Below are positions 8,621-24,062 of a stretch of 64,000 bases of DNA, in pieces. Position numbers and translations under genes: made by a program. The stretch is from Nocardioides silvaticus (GTDB lineage Bacteria > Actinomycetota > Actinomycetes > Propionibacteriales > Nocardioidaceae): NCBI RefSeq assembly GCF_003160695.1, contig NZ_QGDD01000007.1, positions 186,001 to 250,000 on the forward strand, in the 5' to 3' direction. Each line of letters opens with the position of its first letter. The first letter of the stretch is position 1. Below the pieces are notes generated by a model, which saw nothing but the letters and a program-made list of their open reading frames with translations, searched no databases and had not been told where the DNA came from.

Positions 8621-10062
8621 GGAACCGCCGACTGCGCGCCGCGGCAGCGCTGGCGACCGGCGCCCTGTTGCTCAGCGGCTGCGAGTTCGACGTCTACCAG
8701 CTGCCGCTCCCGGGCGGAGCCGACGTGGGCGACGACCCGATCGAGGTGACCGTCGAGTTCCAGGACGTGCTCGACCTGGTCCCGAAGTCCTCGGTCAAGG
8801 TCAGCGACGTCACCGTCGGGCAGGTCACCGACGTCGACCTCGACGGCTACAACGCCGTGGTCACCCTCGAGATGCGCAACGACACCGGCCTGCCGGACAA
8901 CGCGGTCGCCACCATCCGCCAGACCAGCCTGCTCGGTGAGAAGTTCGTGTCGCTGGCACCGCCCGACACCGGGGCGTCCGACGACCCGCTCGACGAGGGC
9001 GACACGATCCCGCTCGACCGCACCGGCCGGAACCCGGAGATCGAGGAGGTGCTCGGCGCGCTCAGCCTGCTGCTCAACGGCGGTGGCGTGGCGCAGCTGA
9101 AGACGATCAGCTCCGAGCTCAACCTCGCCCTCGAGGGCCGGGAGGACTCCGCGAAGTCGGTCCTGCGCCAGGTCGAGTCGCTGGTCTCGCAGCTCGACGA
9201 CAACAAGTCCGACATCGTCGCCGCGATCGAGGCGCTCAACCGGCTCGCGATCAGCGCCCGTGAGCACCAGGGCAGCATCGACAACGCGTTGGAAGAGCTG
9301 CCGAGCGCGCTCGACTCGATCGACCGCCAGCGCGAGGACCTGGTCAAGATGCTCCAGGGCCTCAACCGGCTCAGCACGGTCGGCGTCCGGGTGATCCGGC
9401 AGACCAAGGCCTCGACGATCGACATCCTCGAGCAGCTCCAGCCGCTCCTGGGCAACCTGAACAAGACGGGTCAGGACTTCGTCGACGCGCTGCACATCTT
9501 CTCGACGTTCCCCTTCTCCGACGACATCATCGGCCGCGACCCCGCGGTGGCGCGCAACCTGCACTTCGGTGACTACGTGAACTTGTCGGTCGAGCTCGAC
9601 CTCGACCTCAACAACATCGCGCAGATCGCCTGCGTGCCGTTCAGCCTGCTGCCCGACGGCACGCCGCTCGACCAGCTCATCGACCTGCCCGGCCTCTGCG
9701 CCGGCGTGGTCAACGCGCTCCAGAGCTGCGTGCGGGTCCCGCCGAACCTGCAGAACTGCCTCAAGCTGCCCGACTACCTGCTCGACGAGGTGTGCAACGC
9801 GGTCCCGGCCGTGTGCAACCTGCTGCCGCGCAACCTGGTCAACAACCTGCTCGGCGGCAACGGCCAGGGCAACGCCAGCGACCAGGGCACCGTCATCGGC
9901 GACCTGCTCGACGGCATCCTCGGCAACCTCGGACTGCCCCGCGCCGCGCCGGACCTGACGCCGGTGCAGCGGGAGAACTGGGACCGGCGGTTCGGTGACT
10001 ACGGCAGCGACCTGGCGCTGTTCCTCGCTGCCCCGGTGGTCGGCCAGGAGGTGGCGCAGTGA
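8617..10062 (+). CDS. mceE: Mce-family lipoprotein, MceE (LprK-like)
   Basis: This is the fifth Mce subunit and the predicted lipoprotein of the complex, 481 residues. The N-terminus MRNRRLRAAAALATGALLLSGC is a lipoprotein signal peptide with lipobox LLSGC, so Cys-22 would be lipidated. The MCE domain follows (VPKSSVKVSDVTVGQVTDVDL and IRQTSLLGEKFVSLAPP). The C-terminal third has several cysteines (IACVPF, LCAGVV, SCVRVP, NCLKLP, VCNAVPAVCN), probably disulphide-bonded outside the cell. It starts at ATG 8617 in the mceD stop overlap and ends in a GTGA overlap with mceF. Confidence 0.94.
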   Translation: MRNRRLRAAAALATGALLLSGCEFDVYQLPLPGGADVGDDPIEVTVEFQDVLDLVPKSSVKVSDVTVGQVTDVDLDGYNAVVTLEMRNDTGLPDNAVATIRQTSLLGEKFVSLAPPDTGASDDPLDEGDTIPLDRTGRNPEIEEVLGALSLLLNGGGVAQLKTISSELNLALEGREDSAKSVLRQVESLVSQLDDNKSDIVAAIEALNRLAISAREHQGSIDNALEELPSALDSIDRQREDLVKMLQGLNRLSTVGVRVIRQTKASTIDILEQLQPLLGNLNKTGQDFVDALHIFSTFPFSDDIIGRDPAVARNLHFGDYVNLSVELDLDLNNIAQIACVPFSLLPDGTPLDQLIDLPGLCAGVVNALQSCVRVPPNLQNCLKLPDYLLDEVCNAVPAVCNLLPRNLVNNLLGGNGQGNASDQGTVIGDLLDGILGNLGLPRAAPDLTPVQRENWDRRFGDYGSDLALFLAAPVVGQEVAQ

Positions 10063-11372
10063 TCACCCGCCGCACCAAGGTCCAGCTGCTGGTCTTCGCC
10101 GTCATCACGCTGCTGGGTGTGTCGTTCGTCGGGGCGCGGTACGCCCAGCTCGACCGACTGGTGTGGGACCAGAGCTACACGGTCGTCGCGCACTACCCCG
10201 AGTCCGGCGGCATCTTCGCCGGCGGCGAGGTCACCTACCGCGGCGTGGGCATCGGCAAGGTCAGCAAGCTCGAGCTCACCCGCGACGGCGTCGACGTCCA
10301 CCTCGAGATCGACAACGAGTGGGACAAGATCCCCGCCGACACCCGCGCGCTGGTCGGCAACCGCTCCGCCGTCGGCGAGCAGTACGTCGAGCTCCAGCCC
10401 AACGTCGACGTCGACGACACCGAGGAGTACCTCGACGAGGGCTCCGAGATCGACGACGTCGCGACGCCGATCTCGACCGAGAAGCTGCTCGGTGACATCG
10501 CGACGACCGTGTCCAGCGTCGACCGCGGCGCGCTGCAGACCACCGTCTCCGAGCTGGGCACCGCCTTCGCCGGCACCGGCGAGGACCTCCAGCGCATCAT
10601 CGACACCGGCAACTCGTTCATCGAGACCGCCAACGAGAACTTCGAGGTCACCACCGCCCTCATCCGCGACTCCAACGTGGTGCTGCAGACCCAGTTCGAC
10701 TCCGCCGGCTCGTTGCGGACCTTCGCGTCCCAGCTCAGCACGTTCTCGAGTGCCGTGCGCGGCGCCGACCAGGACCTGCGCAAGGTGATCGACAGCGGCT
10801 CGTTCACGGCCAACCAGCTGCGCACCTTCCTGGAGCAGAACGAGGCCGAGGTCGCCGACCTGCTCAACAACGTCATCCAGACCGGCCAGGTGGTGGTCGA
10901 GAACATCGACGGCCTGCGCACGCTGTTCATCGCCTACCCGATCCTGCTCGAGGGCTCCTTCGGCGTCGTCGCCAAGAACGCCACCACCGGTCACTACGAG
11001 ACCCACGTCGGGCTGATCCTCAACACCACGACCCCCTGCTACGCCGGCTACGAGGGCACGCAGACGCGCAGCCCGTCCAACCTCGAGGACTGGGACTTCA
11101 ACCTCGACGCCAAGTGCACCGAGCCCCCGACCAAGAGCAACCCGCGTGGCACGCAGAACCTCCCGCGCGTCCAGCCTGACCTCGACGGCGTCCCGGACGC
11201 CGGCGAGCCGATCATCGGCACCTTCGACGCCGAGACCGGCGAGTTCGAGCCGGGCGACGGGACCTCCCGGCAGGAGTCCTTGGCACCGAGCGGTAACGTG
11301 GCGCCGCCGCCGCTCGGAGAGGACTCGTGGAAGTGGCTCTACCTCGAACCGCTGCTGGACTCCCAGGAGTGA
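10059..11372 (+). CDS. mceF: Mce-family protein, MceF position
   Basis: This is the sixth Mce subunit, 437 residues from GTG 10059, which overlaps the mceE stop by four bases. The anchor is VQLLVFAVITLLGVSFVGARYA (about 8-29). The MCE domain contains GGIFAGGEVTYRGVGIGKVSKLEL and VGNRSAVGEQYVELQP. A helical segment and a C-terminal region with two Cys residues (TPCYAGYEG and DAKCTEPP) follow. It ends inside the start region of the next gene, an Mce-associated protein, so the whole cassette appears to be one transcript. Confidence 0.92.
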   Translation: MITRRTKVQLLVFAVITLLGVSFVGARYAQLDRLVWDQSYTVVAHYPESGGIFAGGEVTYRGVGIGKVSKLELTRDGVDVHLEIDNEWDKIPADTRALVGNRSAVGEQYVELQPNVDVDDTEEYLDEGSEIDDVATPISTEKLLGDIATTVSSVDRGALQTTVSELGTAFAGTGEDLQRIIDTGNSFIETANENFEVTTALIRDSNVVLQTQFDSAGSLRTFASQLSTFSSAVRGADQDLRKVIDSGSFTANQLRTFLEQNEAEVADLLNNVIQTGQVVVENIDGLRTLFIAYPILLEGSFGVVAKNATTGHYETHVGLILNTTTPCYAGYEGTQTRSPSNLEDWDFNLDAKCTEPPTKSNPRGTQNLPRVQPDLDGVPDAGEPIIGTFDAETGEFEPGDGTSRQESLAPSGNVAPPPLGEDSWKWLYLEPLLDSQE

Positions 11373-12145
11373 TCGGGTCGCCTGCCCGCCGGCGCGCGAT
11401 CCTCGCGGTGCTGGTCCTGGTGATCGCCGCCTGCCTCGGCACGATCGCGCTGGTCGTCACGACCCGCAGCGCCGGGGACGGCCTCGGTGACCGGCTGAGC
11501 TCCCTCCAGGACGACGACGTCCCCGGCGCCACCGACGCCAAGGACCGCGAGCAGCTGCTCACGCTCTCGCGGCAGTTCGCCACCCGCTTCAACACCTACG
11601 ACCCCTCGATGCTCGACGACGCCGGCAAGCTCCCCGAGTACGCCGACGTGGCCGACCTGATGACGCCGAAGTTCGCCGAGGTGTTCTCCGACAACATCGG
11701 CTACGCCGAGGCGACCGTGGCCCAGACCGGTGCCGCGAGCGAGGGCACGGTCTACGCCGTCGGCGTCGACTCGGTCGACGGCGACTCCGCCGAGGTGCTG
11801 GTCGCGGGCACCATCGAGCTGTCTTACCCCTTCCCGGAGGGCCAGCAGGGCGAGGGGGACGACGCCGGTGACGACGCTGGTGACCCCGCGACCGACGAGG
11901 ACCGCATCTCCAGCGGAGCCCAGCGCTTCCGCTACCAGGTCTCGCTGGTGAAGATCGACGGCAACTGGCTCGTCGACGACCTCGACGACATCGACGACGG
12001 CCTCCCCCCGTTCTCGCAGCCGTCGATCCCCGAGGACTCCCAGGGACAACCGCCGTCGACCGATCCGGCCGAGTCGCCCTCCGGCGCGCCCACCACCGGG
12101 TCGACCGAGCCCTCGCAACCGGAGACCGAGGAGGGCGACCAGTGA
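11369..12145 (+). CDS. Mce-associated membrane protein
   Basis: This 258-residue protein is of the type found at the end of actinobacterial mce operons (Mas-like, NTF2/SnoaL-like fold). It has an N-terminal membrane anchor (RRAILAVLVLVIAACLGTIALVV, about 8-30). An extracytoplasmic domain follows with the repeated theme of sustained beta strands (AEVLVAGTIELSYPF, RYQVSLVKIDGNWLVDDL), and the tail is disordered and Pro/Ser/Thr-rich. I chose GTG 11369 because it overlaps the mceF stop by four bases, like the other junctions. An in-frame GTG at 11327 would put 14 extra residues inside mceF. The role is inferred: stabilising the Mce complex. Confidence 0.75.
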   Translation: MIGSPARRRAILAVLVLVIAACLGTIALVVTTRSAGDGLGDRLSSLQDDDVPGATDAKDREQLLTLSRQFATRFNTYDPSMLDDAGKLPEYADVADLMTPKFAEVFSDNIGYAEATVAQTGAASEGTVYAVGVDSVDGDSAEVLVAGTIELSYPFPEGQQGEGDDAGDDAGDPATDEDRISSGAQRFRYQVSLVKIDGNWLVDDLDDIDDGLPPFSQPSIPEDSQGQPPSTDPAESPSGAPTTGSTEPSQPETEEGDQ

Positions 12146-13077
12146 GCGTCAGCCTCTACGACCTCCTCGACGTCCCCGAGAACGCGACCGCCACCGAGAT
12201 CCGGGCGGCCTGGAAGGCAGCGATCGCGGACCTCGACCCGACCGACCGCCGGTTCCGGGCCTACAACGACGCCGCCGGCGTGCTGCTCGACCCGGAGAAG
12301 CGGGCGGCCTACGACCTCGAGCTGGCGGCCGAGCGGGACGAGCAGCCCTCGGACGACGCTCCCGCTGACGCTCCCGTCGACGCCGGCGCTCCTGTCGACG
12401 CCGGCCCGGCACCGGTGCCGACCGTCGAACCGGCGAAGAAGGAACGGCGGGCGTCGGAGGTCGACCCGGTCGAGGAGCCCGCTCCCACGAGCAAGCCCGC
12501 CGCGGCCGCCCCGACCCCCGACCGGCAGGGCCCGCCGACCTGGGCGCTCGCCGCGGCGACCGCGCTGGCCGTCCTGTCGGTCGCGCTGCTGGTGGTCGTG
12601 CTGTCCTGGCCCGGAAGCCTCGGCGGCGACTCGCCCGCCGCGAAGGAGGACCAAGCAGCGGCGGCCGAGGAGGCCGGCGTCTCCGCCCGGGCCGCCGCCG
12701 ACTCGGCGATCCCGGTGGTCCTCGGCTACGACTACCGCACCCTCGACCAGGACTTCGCGGAGGCGGAGGAGCTCCTCACCGACGAGTTCGCCGAGAAGCG
12801 CACCGCGCTGTTCGACCAGCAGGCGGAGTCCGGCCTGACCCTGCGCGAACAGGTCGTGAAGGACAAGGTCGTCGTCCAGGCGGCGGTCGCGGCCACCGGC
12901 CTGACCCGGGTGTCCAGCGACGGTGAGCAGGCGACCGTCGTCGTCTACGTCAACCAGGACAGCCAGAAGGGCAAGCAGACCCCGCGCTCGCTGAAGATGT
13001 GGGCGACGCTGAGCATGGTCGCCGACGGCGACGACTGGCTCCTCGACGACATCTGCACCGAGACCGACTGCAGCTGA
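12142..13077 (+). CDS. J-domain-like, membrane-anchored Mce-associated protein
   Basis: This 311-residue protein has three parts. Residues 1-62 resemble a DnaJ domain (SLYDLLDVPENATATEIRAAWKAAI ... AAGVLLDPEKRAAYDLEL). The HPD tripeptide that activates Hsp70 is absent; the corresponding loop reads ADLDPTD. Residues 63-130 are a Pro/Ala/Asp-rich linker and 133-156 a transmembrane segment. The C-terminal 150 residues resemble the Mce-associated fold (ARAAADSAIPVVLGYDYRTLDQDF, TVVVYVNQDS, DDWLLDDICTETDC). GTG 12142 overlaps the previous stop by four bases, so it belongs to the mce transcript. The J-like part would be cytoplasmic and the C-terminal part extracytoplasmic. The function is not known to me. 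Confidence 0.75.
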   Translation: MSVSLYDLLDVPENATATEIRAAWKAAIADLDPTDRRFRAYNDAAGVLLDPEKRAAYDLELAAERDEQPSDDAPADAPVDAGAPVDAGPAPVPTVEPAKKERRASEVDPVEEPAPTSKPAAAAPTPDRQGPPTWALAAATALAVLSVALLVVVLSWPGSLGGDSPAAKEDQAAAAEEAGVSARAAADSAIPVVLGYDYRTLDQDFAEAEELLTDEFAEKRTALFDQQAESGLTLREQVVKDKVVVQAAVAATGLTRVSSDGEQATVVVYVNQDSQKGKQTPRSLKMWATLSMVADGDDWLLDDICTETDCS

Positions 13078-13326
13078 ATTCGGCCGAGCGTGTCTCCGCG
13101 CCGGCAGTACGACCGCTCCAGCCGCTCCGGTCGCTCGTTCCTCGCTCCCTATCGCTGCGGGAGCGGCCGGGGGCGGGGTTCCCGCACGCTGCCGGCCTGG
13201 ACGACGCCGTACGCCGTGGCCGCCGCGTCGGTCCAGACGCTTGACCTGTGCGCGGTCCAGACAGCATGATCCCGTGAGGGCTCGTCCCTGACCGGAACAC
13301 GACGGTCAGCCGGGTGGTTGCCAGTA
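13078..13326. other. Intergenic region between the mce operon and the rpoB promoter
   Basis: I see no gene in these 249 bases. A 7-bp stem CGCTCCC/GGGAGCG with a 9-base loop lies at 13143-13165. It may end the mce transcript, although there is no T tract. The rest is GC-rich, with no clear repeat. Confidence 0.5.
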
Positions 13327-13355
13327 TTGGTTTGCGCCCTGATTTCGTGTATCGT
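13327..13355 (+). promoter_or_regulatory. Predicted rpoB promoter
   Basis: The -35 TTGGTT (13327-13332), a 17-base spacer and the -10 TATCGT (13350-13355) fit the housekeeping consensus. They sit in the only AT-richer stretch of the gap. The start would be near 13362, giving an rpoB leader of about 95 bases. Confidence 0.6.
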
Positions 13356-13458
13356 GGCGCCTTGCGCCTGCCCTCAGATGCGCTTCGGCCTGCCCGGTGG
13401 CTGATGACGTGGTGGGAAAGGCGATTTCTCAAAGAGCGAACCCGTCGAAGGACACCTC

Positions 13459-16941
<3,483 letters not shown>

Positions 16942-17020
16942 GGTGCGGGGCCCTCGCGGGCCTCGCCTCCGCCCCCTACTCATCTTTACTTCTTAGAACC
17001 AACGAAGGGTTGCAGCCATC

Positions 17021-20878
<3,858 letters not shown>

Positions 20879-20933
20879 AGCTCCCCGCGGCTGAGCTTGC
20901 GAAGCCGCGGACCAGGCGCGCAGGTCGAGTAGC

Positions 20934-20969
20934 AGAAGGCACCCCCGAGCTTGCTCGGGGGTGCCTTCT
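20934..20969. terminator. rpoBC terminator hairpin
   Basis: The two arms, 20934-20949 (AGAAGGCACCCCCGAG) and 20954-20969, are perfectly complementary over 16 bp, with a four-base CTTG loop. It lies 55 bases after the rpoC stop. The flanking TCTGTGTAT is weakly T-rich. The stem is symmetric and could act on both strands. Confidence 0.88.
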
Positions 20970-21030
20970 GTGTATCGAGACCCGGTGACGTGCCCGCCGA
21001 CGGTGGGGACGGCGGTGGGTACGAAGCGGC

Positions 21031-21176
21031 GTCTCGATACGTCGCTCGCTGCGCTCGCTCCTACTCGACGACCGAAGGGGCGTCTCGATACGTCGCTCGC
21101 TGCGCTCGCTCCTACTCGACGACCGAAGGGGCGTCTCGATACGTCGCTCGCTGCGCTCGCTCCTACTCGACGACCG
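21031..21176. repeat. Three tandem 51-bp repeats, REP-like
   Basis: Copies begin at 21031, 21082 and 21133, each opening GTCTCGATACGTCGCTCGCT and closing CTACTCGACGACCG. The first two are 51 bp and identical, and the third is truncated after 44 bp. A further fragment, CTACTCGACGACCG, recurs at 21219-21232. The unit resembles the short GC-rich palindromic repeats scattered through Nocardioides and related genomes. Because 51 is a multiple of three the array is an open frame, but it precedes the start of the next gene and is probably not translated. Confidence 0.85.
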
Positions 21177-21281
21177 GGGGACGACCGAGGGGACGGCCGA
21201 CGGCCGGGGCGGCGCGGGCTACTCGACGACCGACGGGGTACCGGCACGACGATGGACGAGGCCCGACGAGAGGAGAGCGGC

Positions 21282-21587
21282 ATGGCGAGCGAGGCTGCGT
21301 TCCCGGAGAACGACGAGGTTCCGGTCGAGGACGCGCTGGAGCAGGCGCAGGACGCGGAGCCGGAGGACGACCCCGCCGAGGACTACCCGCCGGACGCCGT
21401 CGGGTTCGACGGGTCGCCGGTCGAGGAGATCCTCGCCGACCGCAAGGAGCGGCTCGACCCGGACAACCGGCCCGAGAACTCCGAGGTGTCCAACGCCGGC
21501 CGGGAGTTCGACAGCGAGAAGGGCATGTTCACCGACCAGCCCGGCTACGAGGACGCTCCGAAGATCTACGACGACGACGAGACCTGA
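21282..21587 (+). CDS. Small acidic protein of unknown function
   Basis: This 101-residue, strongly acidic protein starts at ATG 21282 behind GAGAGGAGAG. Longer in-frame starts upstream would run through the 51-bp repeats and are rejected. It has no membrane segment or cysteine. The N-terminal half is Asp/Glu-rich and probably disordered. The C-terminal half (DNRPENSEVSNAGREFDSEK, FTDQPGYEDAPKIYDDDE) looks conserved rather than random. It stands alone after the rpoC terminator, ahead of another hairpin. I do not recognise a named family. Confidence 0.65.
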   Translation: MASEAAFPENDEVPVEDALEQAQDAEPEDDPAEDYPPDAVGFDGSPVEEILADRKERLDPDNRPENSEVSNAGREFDSEKGMFTDQPGYEDAPKIYDDDET

Positions 21588-21591
21588 GCCC

Positions 21592-21627
21592 CCCGGCCCG
21601 GACTGATTCGTCGGTCCTCGGGCCGGG
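21592..21627. terminator. Hairpin after the small acidic gene
   Basis: CCCGGCCCG (21592-21600) and CGGGCCGGG (21619-21627) are perfectly complementary over 9 bp around an 18-base loop, five bases after the stop codon. There is no T tract. It is probably a terminator, but the right arm ends only 16 bases before the next start. Confidence 0.5.
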
Positions 21628-21643
21628 CTGAGAAGATGGCCGG

Positions 21644-22912
21644 GTGACCACTCCGCAGCGCACCGACGTGCTCGTCGTGGGCGCGGGCCCGGCGGGCTCC
21701 GCGGCCGCGGCATGGGCTGCGCGCCTGGGTGCGGACGTCGTGCTCGCGGACGCCGCGGTGTTCCCCCGCGACAAGACGTGCGGCGACGGGCTGACGCCCC
21801 GCGCCATCGGTGAGCTCGACCGGCTCGGCCTGACCGACTGGGTGCGGGCGCACACCGTCAACCAGGGCCTGCGGGCCCACGGGTTCGGGCAGACGCTGCA
21901 CCTGCCGTGGCCGGGCGGCAACCTGCCCGACTGGGGCAGTGCGATCGCGCGCACCGAGCTCGACGACTACCTCCGCACGACCGCGATCAAGGCGGGCGCG
22001 ACCGGGATCGACGGCGCGCGGGCGGTCGACGTGCGCTGGGACGGTGGCAAGGTGGCGGCCGTCGTGTTCGCACGCGGGTCCCGCGGCGGCGAGCGGTTCG
22101 AGATCGAGTGCGAGCGGCTGGTGGTCGCCGACGGCGTCCGGTCCCCGCTCGGGAAGGTGCTCGGCCGCGAGTGGCACCGCGACACGGTGTACGGCGTCGC
22201 CGGCCGTTGCTACGTGTCGTCGACGAAGCCGGACGATCCGTGGATCAGCTCGCACCTGGAGCTGCGCGGTCAGGATGGCGAGGTGCTCTCCGGCTACGGC
22301 TGGATCTTCCCGCTCGGCACCGACGCCGGCGGGGTCAACCTCGGCGTCGGCACGCTGGCGACGGCGAAGCGGCCGGCCGACGTGGCGATCAAGCCGCTGA
22401 TGGGCTTCTACGCCGACGAGCGGCGCGAGGAGTTCGAGCTCGGCGACGAGCTGCGGATGCCGACGTCCGCGCTGCTGCCGATGGGCGGCGCGGTCTCCAA
22501 CGTCGCGGGTCCGAACTGGGCGCTGATCGGCGACGCCGCCGCCTGCGTCAACCCGCTCAACGGCGAGGGCATCGACTACGGCCTCGAGACCGGTCGGCTC
22601 ATCGCCGAGCTGATGGTCTCGACGGGCTCGACCACCGGTGGGGCCGACCTCGGCGTCATCTGGCCGGCGGTGCTGCGGGAGCACTACGGCGAGGCCTTCT
22701 CCATCGCCCGGCGGCTCGCCGGGCTGGTGACCGTGCCGCGGCTGCTCCCGGCGCTCGGCCCGGTCGGCATGCGCTCGGACCTGCTGATGACACTGGCACT
22801 GCGCTGGATGGGCAACTTCGTGACCGACGAGGACCGCGACCGGGCCGCGCGGGTGTGGCGCTGGGCCGGGCGTCGCTCGATCGCCCGGGACGCCCGTCCT
22901 CCTTTCGCCTAG
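21644..22912 (+). CDS. Geranylgeranyl-reductase-family FAD oxidoreductase
   Basis: This 422-residue flavoprotein belongs to the family that reduces isoprenoid double bonds; in mycobacteria the close relative MenJ reduces the menaquinone side chain. The FAD-binding Rossmann motif VVGAGPAGSAAA is at about 11-22, followed by the family signature CGDGLTPRAI at about 46-55. The second FAD motif is GDAAACVNPLNGEGIDYGLETGR. GTG 21644 is preceded by GAAGAT six bases upstream, which suggests a leaderless message. It stands alone, so the substrate cannot be fixed from context. Menaquinone or a polyprenyl carrier are the best guesses. Confidence 0.82.
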   Translation: MTTPQRTDVLVVGAGPAGSAAAAWAARLGADVVLADAAVFPRDKTCGDGLTPRAIGELDRLGLTDWVRAHTVNQGLRAHGFGQTLHLPWPGGNLPDWGSAIARTELDDYLRTTAIKAGATGIDGARAVDVRWDGGKVAAVVFARGSRGGERFEIECERLVVADGVRSPLGKVLGREWHRDTVYGVAGRCYVSSTKPDDPWISSHLELRGQDGEVLSGYGWIFPLGTDAGGVNLGVGTLATAKRPADVAIKPLMGFYADERREEFELGDELRMPTSALLPMGGAVSNVAGPNWALIGDAAACVNPLNGEGIDYGLETGRLIAELMVSTGSTTGGADLGVIWPAVLREHYGEAFSIARRLAGLVTVPRLLPALGPVGMRSDLLMTLALRWMGNFVTDEDRDRAARVWRWAGRRSIARDARPPFA

Positions 22913-22953
22913 GCACGAAGGTGCCAGCCTCTAGTCTGGGGCGGGGAGGACCC

Positions 22954-23829
22954 ATGGGGCAGCAGGTGCAACGGCTGGCGGCGTACGCCGTCATCGTCCG
23001 CGGCGACCGCATCCTCCTCAGCCGGCTCGCCGAGCGGGTCACGAAGCACGAGCTGTGGACGCTGCCGGGCGGCGGCGTCGACCACGGCGAGGACCCGCGA
23101 GCGGCCGTCATCCGTGAGATCTACGAGGAGACCGGGCTGCACGCCGAGGTCGGCGAGACCGCCCACGTCTTCTCGATGCACCTCTCCGACACCTGGCGCC
23201 GCGGCCGCCGCGTGGACGCGCACTCCGTGCGGATGGTGTACGACGGCTGGGTGGCCTCCGACGCCCCCGACCCCCGGGTCGTGGAGATCGACGGCTCGAC
23301 CGCCGACGCTGCCTGGCAGCCGATCGCGGACGTGCTCGACGGCACCCTGCCGACCGTCGGCCTGGTCACCGAGGCGCTGGCCGTGCTGCTGCCGTACCGG
23401 CGCCAGCGGGTGGCCGCCTACGCCTACGTCGAGCGGGACGGCGCCCTGCTGCTGACCCGCAACTCCGCCCTCGGGCCGCACCCCGGCGTCTGGACCCTGC
23501 CCGGCGGCGGCATCGACCACGGCGAGTCCCCGGGCGCCACCGTGCTGCGCGAGCTGCAGGAGGAGTGCGGGCTCGACGGCGAGCTGGGTGCGCTGCTGAC
23601 GGTCGACGACCACCACTTCACCGGCACCGCCCCTACCGGCCGCCGCGAGGACTTCCACGCCATCCGGATCGTCTACCGCGCCACGGTGCCGGACGGCGCC
23701 GAGCCGCGGGTCGTCGAGGTCGACGGGACGACCGACGCGGTGGCGTGGGTGCCGATCGCGGAGGTCTCCGCGGACGAGGAGTCCTACAGCAGTCTTGTTC
23801 GCGCTGCGATTGCGGCTGCGGGGGATTGA
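22954..23829 (+). CDS. Tandem Nudix hydrolase
   Basis: This 291-residue protein is made of two Nudix domains in a row. Each has an intact Nudix box: GGVDHGEDPRAAVIREIYEE (about 29-48, followed by TGL) and GGIDHGESPGATVLRELQEE (about 187-206, followed by CGL). Catalytic REXXEE residues are conserved in both. The family hydrolyses nucleoside diphosphates linked to another group; the substrate cannot be read from the sequence. ATG 22954 has GGGGAGGA in front, and a -10-like TAGTCT lies upstream at 22932-22937. The duplication probably arose internally, since the halves start with similar AAYA motifs. Confidence 0.85.
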   Translation: MGQQVQRLAAYAVIVRGDRILLSRLAERVTKHELWTLPGGGVDHGEDPRAAVIREIYEETGLHAEVGETAHVFSMHLSDTWRRGRRVDAHSVRMVYDGWVASDAPDPRVVEIDGSTADAAWQPIADVLDGTLPTVGLVTEALAVLLPYRRQRVAAYAYVERDGALLLTRNSALGPHPGVWTLPGGGIDHGESPGATVLRELQEECGLDGELGALLTVDDHHFTGTAPTGRREDFHAIRIVYRATVPDGAEPRVVEVDGTTDAVAWVPIAEVSADEESYSSLVRAAIAAAGD

Positions 23830-23864
23830 AGGAGTCCGCTGCGCGGGGCTTCGCATTCGTGTGT

Positions 23865-23903
23865 GGGGCGGCCCTCCCGCTCCGGCCGGAAGCGGGCCGC
23901 CCC
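23865..23903. terminator. GC-rich hairpin after the Nudix gene
   Basis: GGGGCGGCCC (23865-23874) pairs perfectly with GGGCCGCCCC (23894-23903). There is no T tract. The rest of the 205-base gap contains fragments of the dispersed TGGTCGAG repeat (around 23934-23990) and no gene. Confidence 0.5.
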
Positions 23904-24034
23904 GGACCCGTTCGCGGGGTGGGTCGTCCCCTGCTCCTCGACCGGGCGCGGCTGCCCCAGCTGGTCGAGCAACGGGTCGGTGGTTCGACCGCGAGATCGC
24001 GTTGATTGATCGGGCGCGCACTAAGTTGGGCGAC

Positions 24035-24062
24035 GTGGATCTCGACAGGCTCGATCATCGGG
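24035..24062 (-). repeat. Short palindromic repeat at a gene start
   Basis: The core CTCGACAGGCTCGATCA matches the dispersed element CTCGACAGGCTCGACCA, also seen at 28596, 54037 and 56891. Here it encodes residues 2-8 of the transhydrogenase. Confidence 0.55.

Noticed and set aside
13079..13092. Shared GGCCGAGCGTGTC segment here and at 50712
   Set aside because: Thirteen bases in a GC-rich genome without shared flanks are too few to call a repeat.
16942..17020. Terminator between rpoB and rpoC
   Set aside because: Only an imperfect GC stem is possible, and the two genes are expected to be cotranscribed.
20961..21281. N-terminal extension of the small acidic protein through the 51-bp repeats
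   Set aside because: The extension would consist of the repeat translated three times, and a good ribosome site stands directly before ATG 21282.
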